Source: Rhipicephalus microplus (lineage: Eukaryota; Arthropoda; Arachnida; Ixodida; Ixodidae). From it: a stretch of 64,000 nucleotides of DNA. The DNA lies in NCBI RefSeq assembly GCF_043290135.1, contig NC_134700.1, positions 239,943,088 through 240,007,087 on the forward strand. The letters are read 5' to 3'. The notes under the pieces are model-generated. The model saw only the letters and a list, made by a program, of their open reading frames with translations. It was not told the origin of the DNA and did not search any database. The position numbers and the translations under genes are program-made. This document shows positions 24,994 through 37,529 of this stretch, in pieces; position 1 is the first letter of the stretch, and each line of letters opens with the position of its first letter.

Positions 24994-25950
24994 TTTCTTT
25001 CTTTGGGGCATTTTTTTAGAACATTTCTTGAAACACACTGTATAACTGTATGGGATGAATGATTTCTGTAACGTAGGCTTCAAATGCAGCTCATTTTACT
25101 GTGCTACAGGACAGGCCCCATGCTATAGAAGGGCTGGCCCTAAAAGAACACTCCAAGACACATGCTGCAATGCACCATCCCTGGCCAATTCCGGTTAAAT
25201 TCTTATTAGTCTAATTGCTGTCGTAAACGGTGCTGTTTTTCGCGAGCAACTTGTTTGGGGTAAAAGCAAAGGAGAAAATTGGGATGACAACCCATATTGC
25301 GTTTCAGGCATTATTTTAGAAGCTATTGTGTAACGTTGCCATAATATTAAACAGGTCATCAATAGCATTAGGGTAAGCAGAGCGCAGTGATTGCTTTCTG
25401 ACAAAGACTGCAAGCTTATCAGCTAATTGCGGCTCCTGCTCTCCTTGGCTATCACGCGTAAGGTCTAAACGCGAAGAGCGTTCGGGAGGTTCGAGGCACC
25501 ACTTTATATAAGGTAAGGAATAGAGATAGGTGATTTGAGTTAAGCTATGCTAACTTGGCCCGACAATCTAGTATTTTGTTTAACTAGCAGACGAGTACAG
25601 CCTATCTGAAAACAGAACAATATTGGCTGACACGCAATTAGGCCCTGGTAATGTGTCGTTGACGTCAGTGCTTGAAAATAAAAGACCATGCAGGAAGAGA
25701 TTGGTTACCGGAGCGGGAGTACGAGGTGCTTTTTTCGAAATATTTTGCTCTGGAAGGCTTCAGAGTCAGGTTTTACGAGGTGCTTAATTACGTCTGATCG
25801 CGCAGCTTTCCAAGCAAGAAAGGAAACCTGTGACGCTGACACAGGCGCACTAAGTGTTTACGCTCTATGGATCCAATCGGCCCTTATCAGCTGGTTGCTC
25901 TGAACACCCGTTTTAGCAGCATTCGCGTGATACAGAGAGAAAGAACTAAG
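24994..25950. other. unassigned, no gene recognised
   Basis: Short frames only (25195-25413 minus, 25688-25903 plus) without motifs. Confidence 0.4.
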
Positions 25951-26077
25951 AAAGCACAGAGGTTAACCCTATGGTAGAAGGTAATATGCTACCCTGCACC
26001 GTGGTTGGGCAACATGGGTTGAGAAAGAAAGAGAGAAAGATAAAAAATAAATAAGAACGAAACTCTCTCTCTAACAC

Positions 26078-26110
<33 letters not shown>

Positions 26111-26680
26111 CACGCACGCACACACACACACACGCGCACGCGCGCACACAAACACACACGCACGCACGCATGCACACACACGTGCACACACACACACACG
26201 CACGCGCACGCACAAGCACGCGCACACGAGCACACGCGAGAGCGTTCCACTCAGAGCCCTTCAGGCAGGCTAGTAGTTCGCAAAATTTTATGTTGCACTT
26301 CCATGGCCCTCTTCTGCGACGTTGAGTCTGGACGATGGCGTAATACGCTTTACTTTGACAGAGGCTGGTCATCTAAATTGTCGAGGTCATTACAAATAGA
26401 TTGCCGTTGTATGCTATATTCAATGTGTGCACAGCCACAGATAGAATAGTCTCTTCGTCTCCGAAGTGTACGCAGATGGTGGTGTGGGTCCATCCGTATG
26501 CGGAAAGCATGCGCACAGCTAAATGTGATGCCCAGCCGTAGTCTGCACAAAATAGTAGCGTCACTTTGACAGAGTCTTCCTGGAAGTCGAAGGTTTAACG
26601 TTTGATGCATCGAGCATGCATTAGGCATGCATCGTGAAATGCGCCTCATTCTAATGTGACATCGAGCACTGGCGAGCAAA
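25951..26680 (-). mobile_element. I/R1-like LINE C-terminus with 3' module and CA tract
   Basis: Minus strand from 26600 down reads LRLPGRLCQSDATILCRLRL then GITFSCAHAFRIRMD. This is the same block as LSGLSRLETILLCGLWLGDA and AFRISMED of the 21 kb copy, so the two are related. It continues to [16 protein letters not shown], which is close to the C-terminal helix. A CA/CG-rich microsatellite (26075-26235) sits in the 3' UTR, and the AGGTTAACC...GCTACCCTGCACC module is at 25959-25999. RT and RNase H are missing, so it is a truncated dead copy. Confidence 0.72.
26075..26235. repeat. (CA)n/(CG)n-rich microsatellite
   Basis: CACACA with interspersed CGCA and CGCG units, about 160 bases. The Cys/Val/Arg-rich frames on the minus strand (25946-26233, 25989-26372) come from this composition and should not be called proteins. 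Confidence 0.95.
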
Positions 26681-27820
26681 CAGGAGGAGCTTCATAGCAG
26701 CGTCGGCCTTAGAAAAAAGTATCCATATGCAGAATCTACAAACTTTTGAAAAGTGTTTTACCAGGAGAAATTCTGACGAGTAAATAAATAAAAAAAACAG
26801 CGTTTCCTAACATTGAGTCAGTGAACGCTGCATTTTAAGGGCTACATGCATTCAAGAACAAACACGTAACATGGTAAAAAAAGAATTGTTTGGGGTGGCG
26901 TAGAGAGAGGTGTAGATTTTTTTTTCGAGCACTTCTTGGACAAAGACTCGCGCAAATTAACACGAAGAAAAGGTAAATTTATTTTAAAAACAACCGAAAT
27001 CAGCAAGCACTGTAAAGGGCGTGGTACAAAATGACTGCGGAAGAACATAACGAAGTTTGCCGTCCAAACTTCACTAGACATTGTTCGCGTCGAAGGTGCC
27101 AGCAAGGAAGAACGAAATTGCACCTTGGTGTTTTAGCAGCAAGACACCGAGTGTATTTTTAATTACCGTGGCAAAGAGCCACAACACAATTCGATTATCG
27201 CTGCGCACAATCATACATTGTCAATAGCACGTGTACGTGTGCGAATAGAGGCAGAAGAGAACGAAACTCTGAAGACAAGACCTTACAGTCTCACTCAACT
27301 TGTTCATATCCAAACTAAAGGTTGCCCGAAGAGCAAACATGAATGTGGGCGGGGAGAGCGACGCGTATTAGTCTTCCGTTAAGAAATCCGTTCTCGTGTA
27401 TGGCCAATTACGAAATTATGCTGGTTCCCACTCAGTTTCGGTGCACTTGTCTACAACCAAGGGTGTTGTTTTCCCTAATTGGTTCTATTGTGATTTCGAC
27501 CATCACGACCATTCGCTGTTTGCAAAAGAACGTGTAAAGTCTGACATAAAGTCAGCTGTTTCTTACTGAGAACGCGTCGTCGATGGCAGACATGATTTTA
27601 TATTTTTTTCATTCATACATTTACGGCACCCTCAGGATAAATACACCTGTAAAAGGATTGAAACAACGTTTCGCAAAAGGCCATTACAGAAAATTTTTAG
27701 ACTCTTAAAGATGTAGTATGGGTGTTTGTGTTAAGGCCCCTAATATTACCCTTACGACACCCTTTTTTAACAATTAGGGTGTTCTCATCTTAGGGGTGTT
27801 ATGAACAACCTTGGAAATGC
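26681..27820. other. unassigned, no gene recognised
   Basis: No motif-bearing frame. 26842-27123 (minus) is open for 93 codons but has no recognised content. Confidence 0.4.
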
Positions 27821-28330
27821 ACAATTTTGTATTATTTTTATTTTTTTATTTTATTGATGCTGTAAGCCTTAACAGGCTTATACAGGAGTGGGAAGAAATT
27901 ATACAGATTGTCATCTTCACATTAGACCACAGAACAAAAATAGCAAACAAAAAAATGAACACGGGAAAAAATAAGAATGAACAGTACAGACTACTCTAAA
28001 CAATTACAAATTACAACTGTACATCTATTCGAAGAACCAAGAAATAAAAGAGAATAAAAACACCACAGGCAAACAGGGAACAGTGCACATTAGACCAGAT
28101 CTGAGAATTGAAACATCGAGTGGCATACAAATCAAAACGTGCATTCAATGAAAACTTGCGCCATTATTCTACAACGCTGCAACTTACTGATCCAAAAACT
28201 TTTCAAGATTGGTAGTGAATGATTCGAGAGATTCTGAGAACACTATATCACGTGGCAGGTTATTGGGGCAAACTTGATTATATTTTACGTATACATTGAT
28301 TTCCTGATACCAGCAGGGCCCCTACAACTA
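27821..28330. other. A-rich segment, possible retroelement 3' UTR in antisense
   Basis: A T-rich block (27826-27855) precedes a hairpin AAGCCT-TAAC-AGGCTT at 27864-27879. About 400 bases of A-rich sequence follow. The T block plus hairpin next to an A-rich segment resembles the reverse complement of a polyadenylated repeat end. The family is not identified. Confidence 0.3.
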
Positions 28331-29679
28331 GCTGCTTGCGGTTCTAATAATGTCTCAAAGCAGGAAGTAAAGTAATGCAACCGAAACACAGTTTTCATCG
28401 ATGAAACGCGCAAAATACAGACAGGATACACAGCAGGAGTGCCACTTATCCAGTAGAGTAAGGACTAATCCTCTTGTATCTGTTACTCTGATCTGCCTAT
28501 TTTGCGTGATTAATGAACACTCACAAAGTGGACTTACTTGCCTGAATCAAGGTAGTATTGCGCACAATAGCGTAGACATTGGACACGTCATGCTGTGATT
28601 TCGAAGCTGCAAAAGCAAGAGGTAAAACGCCTACCATCTGCAGAAAATCCACCCGCACATTTGACTAGCCAAAACCTCCACGTCAACGAATCATCTGTTT
28701 CTTTACACGAAAAAATAATAAAAAATGGCAAGCCTGCGCGGCAAGCGCAGCACACTCGCAGCAGAAACTGAAACGGTGGCCTTTCAGAGCCTTTTCTGAA
28801 CTCTCTTTCGAAATTCTAGAAGCACACATGCTGGGTACCCATACGGCTTTTGTAATTATAATTTTTATGAAGTAGGCCGGCATTCGCTATGCTATCCTTT
28901 GTCATTCTTCGAAAAAATGTGGTATTCACTCAACACTTACAACAAACTTTGTGCGAATTTTGTGTTTCATGAAGTGGCTGACGATTATAAAGTATTACGC
29001 CAGAAGTGGTCATGCGCCACAGTAATTAGGTGATTAAGAACGCAGTTTTGGTATGGGTTCGAGCATTGGACGACCCACTCGTTACTCGAATTACATTGTG
29101 CAGCGCCTGGTTTTTTCTTTGCTGTTCTAAAACACTTTATTACCCATATTAACGCGATTGCTTTCCTGACATCAAGTCTGCCTTGGGCGAATTTCCGACG
29201 GAGTCCCAAGCCTCAGCGTGACTCAGTGGCCCACACGCAAACTGCGAAGTCACGATAAAATTTCTGTATAATAACAGTTGAGAACAAGGCAGTTGAACTA
29301 ATTTAATTAGGCGAGTAAAGAAAGGTTCTTTGGGACTACCGCATCTATTCATAAGACAAATCATAAACAGGTTCTTATTTTTTCGTAACGTGAGTGATAC
29401 TTTCCTGCGTATACAGTGTTCCAATTGAGACTGATGAGAGCTTTACCTGGAAATGTAGTTGGTGAAGCCAACATGAATGGCGCTGTCCTTGGGTATCTCA
29501 GGGAAGTGATCTTAAGTATTTGTTTTTTGTGTGTCGAATTTTCTAATGAGTACCTGTTTTGAGTGACACGCAGAAAGCTGTACGAATATATGTGTGATTC
29601 AATTTTCCCCGTTCTAATGTACAGGGTCAAACACAGTGGAGCTCAAAGGCAGCTTGTGCTAAAAAGAATTTAAAAAATG
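28331..29679. other. unassigned, no gene recognised
   Basis: Frames of 60-91 codons on both strands (28985-29630 minus) overlap in different registers and lack motifs. Confidence 0.4.
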
Positions 29680-30030
29680 CAAGTGGCTTCTGCCACAGAG
29701 AACTTGTTTTTCCGGCTTCACACTGGCACTCTGTACGTCAAAGTATTTCTAGAAAAGTGAGGTGTCTTTCTACCTTGGGCGTGATATTTTCTCATTTGTA
29801 TAGAATAAGCCAGAAACTATTGAGCCCGCTTTTTATTACATTGCGGGGAGAGAGTGTATTTTTGGATGTATTGCAGAGGGAAATAAAAAAAATTGCCCTG
29901 GACCCATACGGCATCAGATTTTTCCCGATAAATAATAAGGATGGTTTGCCTTTTGACTCATTAATGTTTAATGTCCTCCACTGTTTATGGCGGCCCCGTA
30001 TGGAAGGTTTTCACTGTGATCTACAATTCT
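29680..30030 (+). pseudogene. possible LINE C-terminal (zinc-binding RT tail) remnant
   Basis: Frame-shifted reading gives FFRLHTGTL and VFLEK before the open frame. Inside 29757-30068 come SVFLDVLQREIKKIALDPYG, IRFFPINNKDGLPFDSLM and LHCLWRPRM. A run of FFRLH-G-LPVK, then a C/H pair, then FWDVLQR, is how I remember the zinc-binding C-terminal region of some RT polyproteins. Stops in the first third and loss of the Cys/His residues mark it as decayed. The assignment is from memory of the motif order; it could instead be another transposon class. Confidence 0.4.
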
Positions 30031-30993
30031 TGCTGCTGCCTACATTTTTCTGCTGTCTGCTTTTGTAGAAATCCAAGAATGCGCCTTAACCCTTATAACT
30101 TCAACATCTGGCTTCGTTATGAGACCCAACGTTATAGATTATGTTTTGAACTTATGCTCTAAGCGGCATACATACCTATTCTGTCTTAAAATAAAAACAG
30201 AAAATAACGGGTACTACAAATATCTTGAGGTAGCTACACTTTACATTTACCACGTTAGAGCTTCACAGCACTGATGACGTAAATTCTTACCACGAGCGAA
30301 TATCACAAAATCATTCATCCCCAAATCGAGCGAAGTTGCCAGCTCTCTTTTATTTGTTGAAAGAGGAAGCTTTACAACAATTGGAAAGGTCTCTTAATGT
30401 GTACGGATCGACACGCCGAGCCTGGCAATAAATGACCGCCGTGCTCTAGCCAGAGTATACTTGCGGAAGTATTCATAAGTACCGGACTGCATTGGTTGTA
30501 GAGAGATGACCACTTAATTCAATCATAAAAAATTCTACGGTAATGTACACGCAGCCACGTGTGTCCACCTATGTGTTCAGAAAAATTAGGCACAAAGAAG
30601 TTTATTTAGCCTGCACAACAAATAACGCTCTGGCGTAAACGCTTTTGGTCGAAATGGCGCGAGAAATATCGCGTGCGATGGACACTGTTAAACTAGTGTG
30701 GAATTCTGCATAAAGAGCATTCTATTTCCTAGCTAACTTCACGAAGGATGAGGCTTCAGGTGACGTCATCAGTCGTGTGGTGTCAACAGCGTTTCACTCA
30801 GTCATTGCTCTCCCATAAGAGTGCAGAGATACGACCGCATCATTCATGCAACCGGAATGAGTGCTGAAAATGTCCTTTGCAAAGTGAACCCTTGCCACTA
30901 AAAAGCGATCTACGTCGACTTAGTACTATGGCTTAATTCATCAGCCAGTCCTTAAATTTCGGAAAAACCCAAAATTCATAGCCTAGCTCACGT
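30031..30993. other. unassigned, no gene recognised
   Basis: AT-rich, no long frame, no repeat family seen. Confidence 0.4.
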
Positions 30994-31131
30994 ATAGTTA
31001 GAGCGCGAGAACAAAACGACGACACAGAGACAAGAAGGACACGAAGGACACAAGCGCTCTTGTCTCTGTGTCGTCGTTTTGTTCTCGCGCTATAACTATG
31101 GTTATGCCATATCAACTAGCCCAAGCTCCCA
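30994..31131. repeat. 41-bp inverted repeat with dispersed repeat X, copy 2
   Basis: Arms 30994-31034 and 31059-31099 are reverse complements at 40 of 41 positions, with a 24-base spacer. The right arm extends to 31131 as the inverse of the repeat at 22166-22243 (CATATCAACTAGCCCAAGCT). A second, inverted partial copy of the same end has therefore been placed against the first. Confidence 0.92.
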
Positions 31132-34100
31132 CACTTCTGGCTGACGAAGTTGAAAGCCGCAAAATGCCCGTTCAGTTCTGCATCACTACGGCAAAACGAG
31201 GCGAGGAGAATGCGTCAGACGTATCTAACTCCAAATCATTCACTAATTCAATAAAGTGTCAGCATTCAACAAAAGAAAATATTAGCACAACAAAGACTAG
31301 AGGTGCTTGATCAGCTAGGAGTTTTGGAGCAACACAGCGACGGGTTCTCTCTGTATTCACTCAGTGGAGTGCAAGGGGCTGGCTGATGATGACTGCGTTA
31401 GGGCCCACGGAATGAATTTCACCATGGCGAACTATATTGTGCTACAGCATAATTTATGCACTCGAATCAGAATTTCTATGAATATATGTTAAGAAAAACA
31501 TAGATTGCGGATACTCTGTGCCGATATATTTTGATTCGTTTTGAACTGTTACAGAAACAATAGTCTCATAGGTGTAAAAACGTCTGGTACTTTCAATAAG
31601 TCATATATGAAAAAAAAGAGAAATTCATAAGAAATTTATATGGTTCATGAGTGTGCGACCTAATGAAAATGTTTTAAAACTCTTCATAACCGATGTAAAT
31701 GCTCAGTTTCCCGAATGCACAAACTCTTATAAAAAATAGCGCATGCCTTAGTACTTACCGAACACATAAAGTTACAAAACTTCTAATGTGTGGTCGAGGA
31801 CGCAAATTCAAAGATTCTCGGGTTGTTGCGTGAAGATAAAAACTCAGCGCTAACAGCCGACGCAAAAACAAATGCCTAAAAAAGCACTTAACGGCTAGAA
31901 ACAGCTAACCGTTTTTTGCTTGTTTGCTTGTTTTCTCGCTGCGTGCGATGCTGTGAAGGTCCTGCGACGCATGCCGACACGGCTGTGAAAATTGCAAATG
32001 TAATACTAGGGTTCAGAAAGGGTATGGCTTAGAACGTGCTAAGTTGCAAGAAAAAAGAACAAAAGCTCTCATAAAAATGCTTTCGAATGCCCCTTCCACC
32101 TTCTCTCCAGTTTAGTATACTGTAACTCCTTTTTTAGTGGTCCTTGATTGCTTTTACACTTTAAATTTTGCTGCCGTAAAATCCGCGTCATAGCTCTCGG
32201 AGCTAGGACTCTGTTCCAAACTTTATTTTCTCACAACACAAGAGCTGGTGTGTGCGCCAACTCCATCAAGATAAACACGGAGAGACTGGAAGTAAACCTT
32301 CTCTTCTAAGACGTATTCAATTCGCTCTCGGTGAAAACGGATGAGCCGCGCAATGAGAAGAAACCCGCGGATATTTTCTCTCCACCACTCTCTTCAAGGT
32401 GGGTGATTACTTTTTTGCCAGAATATTCGCTTTTTAAGTTTGCGAAAAGACACCCTTCCGCGCGTGCGCGAGGAAGTTTGATGAGGTACCACCACTTCCT
32501 TCTCCCCAGCTCTAGAAATCTTGCCACGGCACCTCGAAGGGTTTGAGGCTCATGCAGTACAAGATTGTAAAGCAAACAATGTTCCCCTGGAACTCGTTAT
32601 GGATTTAAGCGAAATGCGCGATTTCACTCCAGAGATCCATTTCTCTAAGCTTTAGTCTTTAGTCCTGGAAGCTGCACGTGTGTGGCATTTTTCATTTACC
32701 CTGTAGAAATTGTGTTAGCGTTTTCTAGGCTTCACGCAGTTTTTTTACTCTCTTATTGTTGATGGGTTGTTTATATGCGTTTCACACTTACGTAACTTGT
32801 AGGGCATTCTTTCCTTCCTAAAACTTTTTTGTTCTTGTGACCTTTTAGTTTGGACAGTATACTTCGCATTAAGTAGCATTTTGAAACGCTAGGAGTCCAC
32901 TGAGTAAGAGTGAAGTTGACACACATAAATCCCAAACGTACTCAATGCTTGGCGAGTTGGAAATTGATAATAGAATTGAAGAACAGAAGTGTTTGAGCTC
33001 GCGCGAGAAGGTCATCCATGAACTTAGCTTGTACTAGATCCTATACCTTTTTTACGTCTTTGTTGTCTTCCCTTTTTATATGTACTGTATTAATACTAGC
33101 TAAATTCATGAAGGACAAAACAGTAAAAAACAGAGGCACACTCTAACAACTGTGGCGTTTTTAGATCACACCTGTGTCGTTCACTTCTACTCCTCCCGTG
33201 TTTATTGCGCTGCTCAGTTTGAGTTGCAGGTAGTGGCAGCGATGTGCTTCGTGGCATTTCTGACTTATATTGCTCCTCAAGTGTGCTCCTGATTTTGTTC
33301 TTTCCTCTTGTTTCTTCTGTTTCAGTGTTCGCTGATATGTTCTTTTCGCATGTGCGTGTGTGCATGTTCAGTCTACCTGCCTTTTTTTGCTTTACTCTTC
33401 CTATCTTTATCCTAATTGGATATTAAGTTCCAAGTTTGTATTTTTCTGAAGTAGAAGGGAGCGATAGATATTGTAAAGTAATTGATAAAATTAAGACAGA
33501 TGGCTTTATGTTGGTGGTAGGTGGTGCTGTATAATATTTTTGTATTATAACAGCCACTTCAACCAACTGGCAATGGCGTGATTCTACGCTTTTGCCTGCT
33601 GTCAGCCTGCAAATATGGTATCTTGCAGAAAACAAAACAAAAAATTCACGCTCTCGAATGACACTTTCACCACAATGGAGAAGAATTGAAGTTGGCATCA
33701 ACAAATTTGAATGCTTTATCAAGTAAGGATATCAGCTAGCCCTTTTGGGTCTGATCTGACGAAACAACAATCTATCCCCGCAAGGGAATACGACTGCTCT
33801 AGGAATCGAAGTGGCTTTGTCGTCTCCACACAAAGTAAATGGTTACAGCACTGCACAAGGGTATACGGTCCACCTACTATAATGTCAGTCGAGACAACGT
33901 ACGCGCAAGTACATACGTGCTACAGCACGCTTGTGTACAATAGAGCGGGAGAGAGAGAGTTACTGCTCGAGCTTGTGAAATCGATTCTTTATCTTGCCCC
34001 AAAGGCTATGTCATAACTGAGAGAAACTTTTGAGTAAGGTAATGACGATAACAAACGGCGATCTTAAAATAATCTTTGTTCATTTCATCTCAGTTTTTGC

Positions 34101-34160
34101 GTAGTTGTAGTGTGTAATTCATATAATTTGGCTCACATCACCTGTACTTGTATTTAGCTG
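31132..34160. other. unassigned, no gene recognised
   Basis: About 3 kb. The frames at 32306-32575 (minus), 32331-32546 (plus) and 33096-33722 have no motif. 33240-33426 (plus) is hydrophobic because of T-rich codons. No repeat recognised. Confidence 0.4.
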
Positions 34161-34176
34161 TGAAGGAATAAATTTT

Positions 34177-34410
34177 CCCCACCGCGGTGGTCTATTGGCT
34201 AAGGTACTCGGCTGCTGACCCGCAGGTCGCGGTTTGAAATCCCGGCTGCGGCGGCTGCGTTTCCGATGGAGGCAGAAATGCTGTAGGCCCGTGTGCTCAG
34301 ATGAGGGTGCACGTTAAAGAACCCCGGGTGGTCGAAATTTCCGGAGCCCTCCACTACGGCGTCTCTCATGATCATATGGTGGTTTTGGGACGTTAAACCC
34401 CACATATCAA
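34177..34410 (+). mobile_element. Ruka-type tRNA-SINE, full length
   Basis: CCCCACCGCGGTGGTCTATT (A-box region), CTGCTGACCCGCAGGTCGCG, a B box with a GATC-to-TTTG change, then body and 3' end GGGACGTTAAACCCCACATAT. Possible flanking repeats GAAGGAATAAA (34162-34172) and GAAGGCATAAA (34411-34421). One of the better preserved copies. The antisense frame 34199-34699 is a SINE reading frame with 3' flank, not a gene. Confidence 0.95.
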
Positions 34411-35084
34411 GAAGGCATAAAGTTGTCCTGACAAAACAGCATTCGCTCACGAGCGTCAGTTCTTCAACTTCAAAGGAAATACATTTGCGTCTTGCCATAA
34501 AAAAAACCGTTGATGGTCGCGCGGGATCGCGCTTGGCAACGACCACTTTTTGTGCACGCCACTCAGACGTTATGGATGCGCGTGCGTGGTGGCATCTACT
34601 GGAGGCTCTTTTTTTGTTTGCGTGTAAACAAAAAAGATGCCGCCATGAAGTTTGGTCTTCTTGTGTGCCTTGTGACGCATGGCGTTTTCTCCTCGCCATT
34701 TTTGAAATATCACTACTCCTCCTCCTGCCTCTATTCGCGGTGTCTTATCTTCTTCCACACATTGCAACCCGAAAACCCTTATTTTCGATCTCCCATCGCC
34801 TCTTCCAAATCGCTTCCACTGATCGAACGCGAACAAAGTTTTTTAGAGGGGCCCTCCCCGTTTGCTCAGAACCTTTTATGGCTCCTGGTACGAATACTTT
34901 CGGGTGGCGCAATCACCTTATTTTTTTTTTCTCTATCTCTTTCAAACATTACTGCCGATTTATGTCTGATATACGGCAACGCAAGCCGTTATATCCCGTA
35001 TTCTTATGGTGCAATCGCGGCACTTCCTCATTGCTGTCTCGCCTAACTAAATACATCGTTTTGTCTAGACCTGTCATTAACTAA
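34411..35084. other. unassigned, long overlapping frames of doubtful reality
   Basis: Plus-strand frames 34368-35084 (238 codons, beginning inside the SINE) and 34510-35046 (178 codons) overlap in different registers, with a minus frame 34570-34836 across them. All are rich in Leu/Phe/Ser with no domain. The stretch is somewhat GC-richer than its flanks. Two long frames in different registers usually mean that neither is coding. Confidence 0.4.
34591..34642. repeat. nested hairpin
   Basis: GGCATC at the left and GATGCC at the right enclose a perfect 10-bp inner stem, TTTTTTGTTT against AAACAAAAAA, around GCGTGT. The left arm has an extra 12 bases between outer and inner stems. It may be a remnant of a foldback element end. 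Confidence 0.6.
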
Positions 35085-37515
35085 GCTGCTGCCCTTTTCA
35101 GTTAAATTACCGGTCTTTCTCACGTGACCTTGGACAGTTTTTTGATAAATATTTTTACGTATTACTCGTACAAATGCCTCTAGAGTGTGCTGAAAATTCG
35201 TCCAATACGACTGAAATAACGTGCTTGCTTGTGTGTTTCAATTCGTATTTCAATTACGAATCAGGCCTGTCAGGTAAGATGTAGTTCAGTGACGTCTTTT
35301 GCCCTTGTGCTTCGGCGTTCCTGCAGCTCACGTTCATGAGTGCGCGCACAAATAAACTTTATCACAATTTTGTAGCAAGTCTGGTGTAGTGTGCACGTTT
35401 CTTTGTGCTACGAGGAGATTGGAGATGCAATAAATATTAATAATATATCGATGTAGACTTTAAACCCTGTATCGGAGCACCATTAGGTTAAAAGGCATGC
35501 GGGTCTATGAAAGGGAAAGCCTTAGAGTCCTCATCGAACGCGAAAAGTGACTGACGGTATTGTCGGCGTGAGCACGAGTGAGAGAAAAAATCATTCTGTT
35601 AAGTCGTCATAATGAGCTCGTAAGGATGTTCATATGCCATGTTAATGGTGTCACTATGATATCACATAACATGACACCACATGATGATGTCGTCACGCGA
35701 CATCATAGCTTGGTCGTAGATGCGTGGATTGGCAATTCAAGAATATACGTAAAATACATGAAGCTTGTAAGGCCTCCAACCGCAGAGGCAGTGTGAAAAG
35801 TGGCAGGGGTGGGTTCAGATACACGTGACTGTAGATAAGAAAAGAAGAGTTTTTCCTTCGTATCTTCCTAGACAAATGTGCAAGGAATCATGTGAATTTT
35901 TCTTCAGCTTAACGGAGAAAGCATACACACAGCCTTCAGAGTGAAGGCTTTTAGTTCGCGGGATTGGAAGCGATCACTGCGGTAGAGCACTGTCACTCGG
36001 TGTTCCATCAAGCAGTTTAAACAAAGTGAGATAAAGAGAGAAGGAATGTTGGCATTGAAATAACTGCCAGAAATTTATTGAATTCCGGTTGGCTGCAATG
36101 TTTGCAAAGCTGAAAGTAAGAAATAGAGTGAGAGGCTAAGGTTCGTGATACAATGTCGCTGCTACTACACCAACATAGGTGCTGCGATTGTCGTTCCGCA
36201 AGAGTCACGTATGTCTCTGCTTTTTCGGCTAGGACCCGAATTGTGCTGCCATCCGCAGCCCTCCCAATCCACTCGCCTTGCACAACGCGGTTATCGATTT
36301 ATTGCCGCACAGAGACGCCTTGATTTTCCTTCGTTTCTATTCTACGCCTGATGCACGATCCCACCAGAACAGTGAAAAAATCTAATTGAAAAGGCGGCTG
36401 CATTTTAAAAGGCTTTTCTTTCCTATGTTTCCATACTACGCTGTGCTCCGCGGCCCTCCATCGGGAAAAGCAGTGGTGGTTGATTTTCTGAAGGGCTCTA
36501 TGGTGAAGGGCTCCACTGCCCTTGTTTTACTGTGTCTTTTTTTTGTAATCTTGCTTCCCTTAAACAGGCCCACTGGCCCAGTGACAGCAACACTCCCCAC
36601 AGCCAAATGCGTATTTAGAGAACTGAGCCAGAAATATTGTCCTATCGATGTCCGAGATTTGGGGCCACCACCCACAATGGCCTCAAGAAAGGAGTGCTGT
36701 TAGTGACCACTGTCCGATTTCCCTACAGCTCATTGGGGATAATAGTGTAGATGAATATAAAACAACATTCCGTATTGCTTACATAAAAGAATGTTCTGGT
36801 GACATTGACATTAGTTCATTGGGGTAGATTCATTGATATGTTTTGACACATGTATCTATTAACTTTCGCAAAAAAATTTTATCATTGCAGTAGCTAAAAC
36901 CAACAGATATTGTATATGGCATTCCAAATTGGTGCATTTTATTCAGGTCATCCCAACGTTATTCGACTCACAAGCGAAGGCATATATTGCGTTTCAGCGA
37001 ACGAAAAGAAATTCACGGACAGGATTTTTAAATGGTGAACCGTAGCTATAGATATTAATAAAGTAAGGTCAATATTGTGTCAAGTCAAGTTCTAACTTCA
37101 CTCAAGGCATAATCGAATACTAATACAGCATGCAAAACTACTATACTGACAGTAGGCGATCCTAAAAATCCCCACAACCGAGTTATCAAAACAATGTGTG
37201 GTTGTTGGTGTTCGCCACCACAAAATAGCAGCCAAGCTATCATGAAATGTTTATTAAGACAAGGTTTTTATTTTTCACGTCTGTTTAGGCGGAAGGTACA
37301 AGCCATGTAAGTCCGGCATAACCTGCTGGTAATTAGTATTTTATATTTATTTGTCTACTCATAAAAAAGGTCTAGTCCTTTCTTGTTCTTGATTGGCAAA
37401 TGCAAAATATAAGGCCCTAGAACTGGCTCTGCGAAAAAAAAAAGATTATTTAGAATATACGATGAAGACGGAAACGCAGAAACTACGAAACACCGGTCGT
37501 ATTAGTTTCAGCTTT
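35085..37515. other. unassigned, no gene recognised
   Basis: The best frame is 36386-36703 (plus, 105 codons), antisense to 36436-36675. Neither has a recognisable domain. TTTGTAATCTTGCTTCCCTT followed by AAACAG at about 36543-36568 resembles a pyrimidine-rich splice acceptor, but no flanking exon can be identified. Confidence 0.4.
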
Positions 37516-37529
37516 AAAGTGTCCAAGAC
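37516..37529. repeat. LINE target-site duplication, left
   Basis: AAAGTGTCCAAGAC, identical to 43664-43677. It fixes the 5' end of the element at 37530. Confidence 0.95.

Noticed and set aside
25946..26372. Cys/Val/Arg-rich frames resembling a cysteine-rich peptide
   Set aside because: They are produced by the CA/CG-rich microsatellite and its flanks in a LINE 3' UTR.
34368..35084. 238-codon plus frame, longest outside the LINE
   Set aside because: It begins inside the SINE, overlaps another long frame in a second register and has no domain; composition is the likelier cause.
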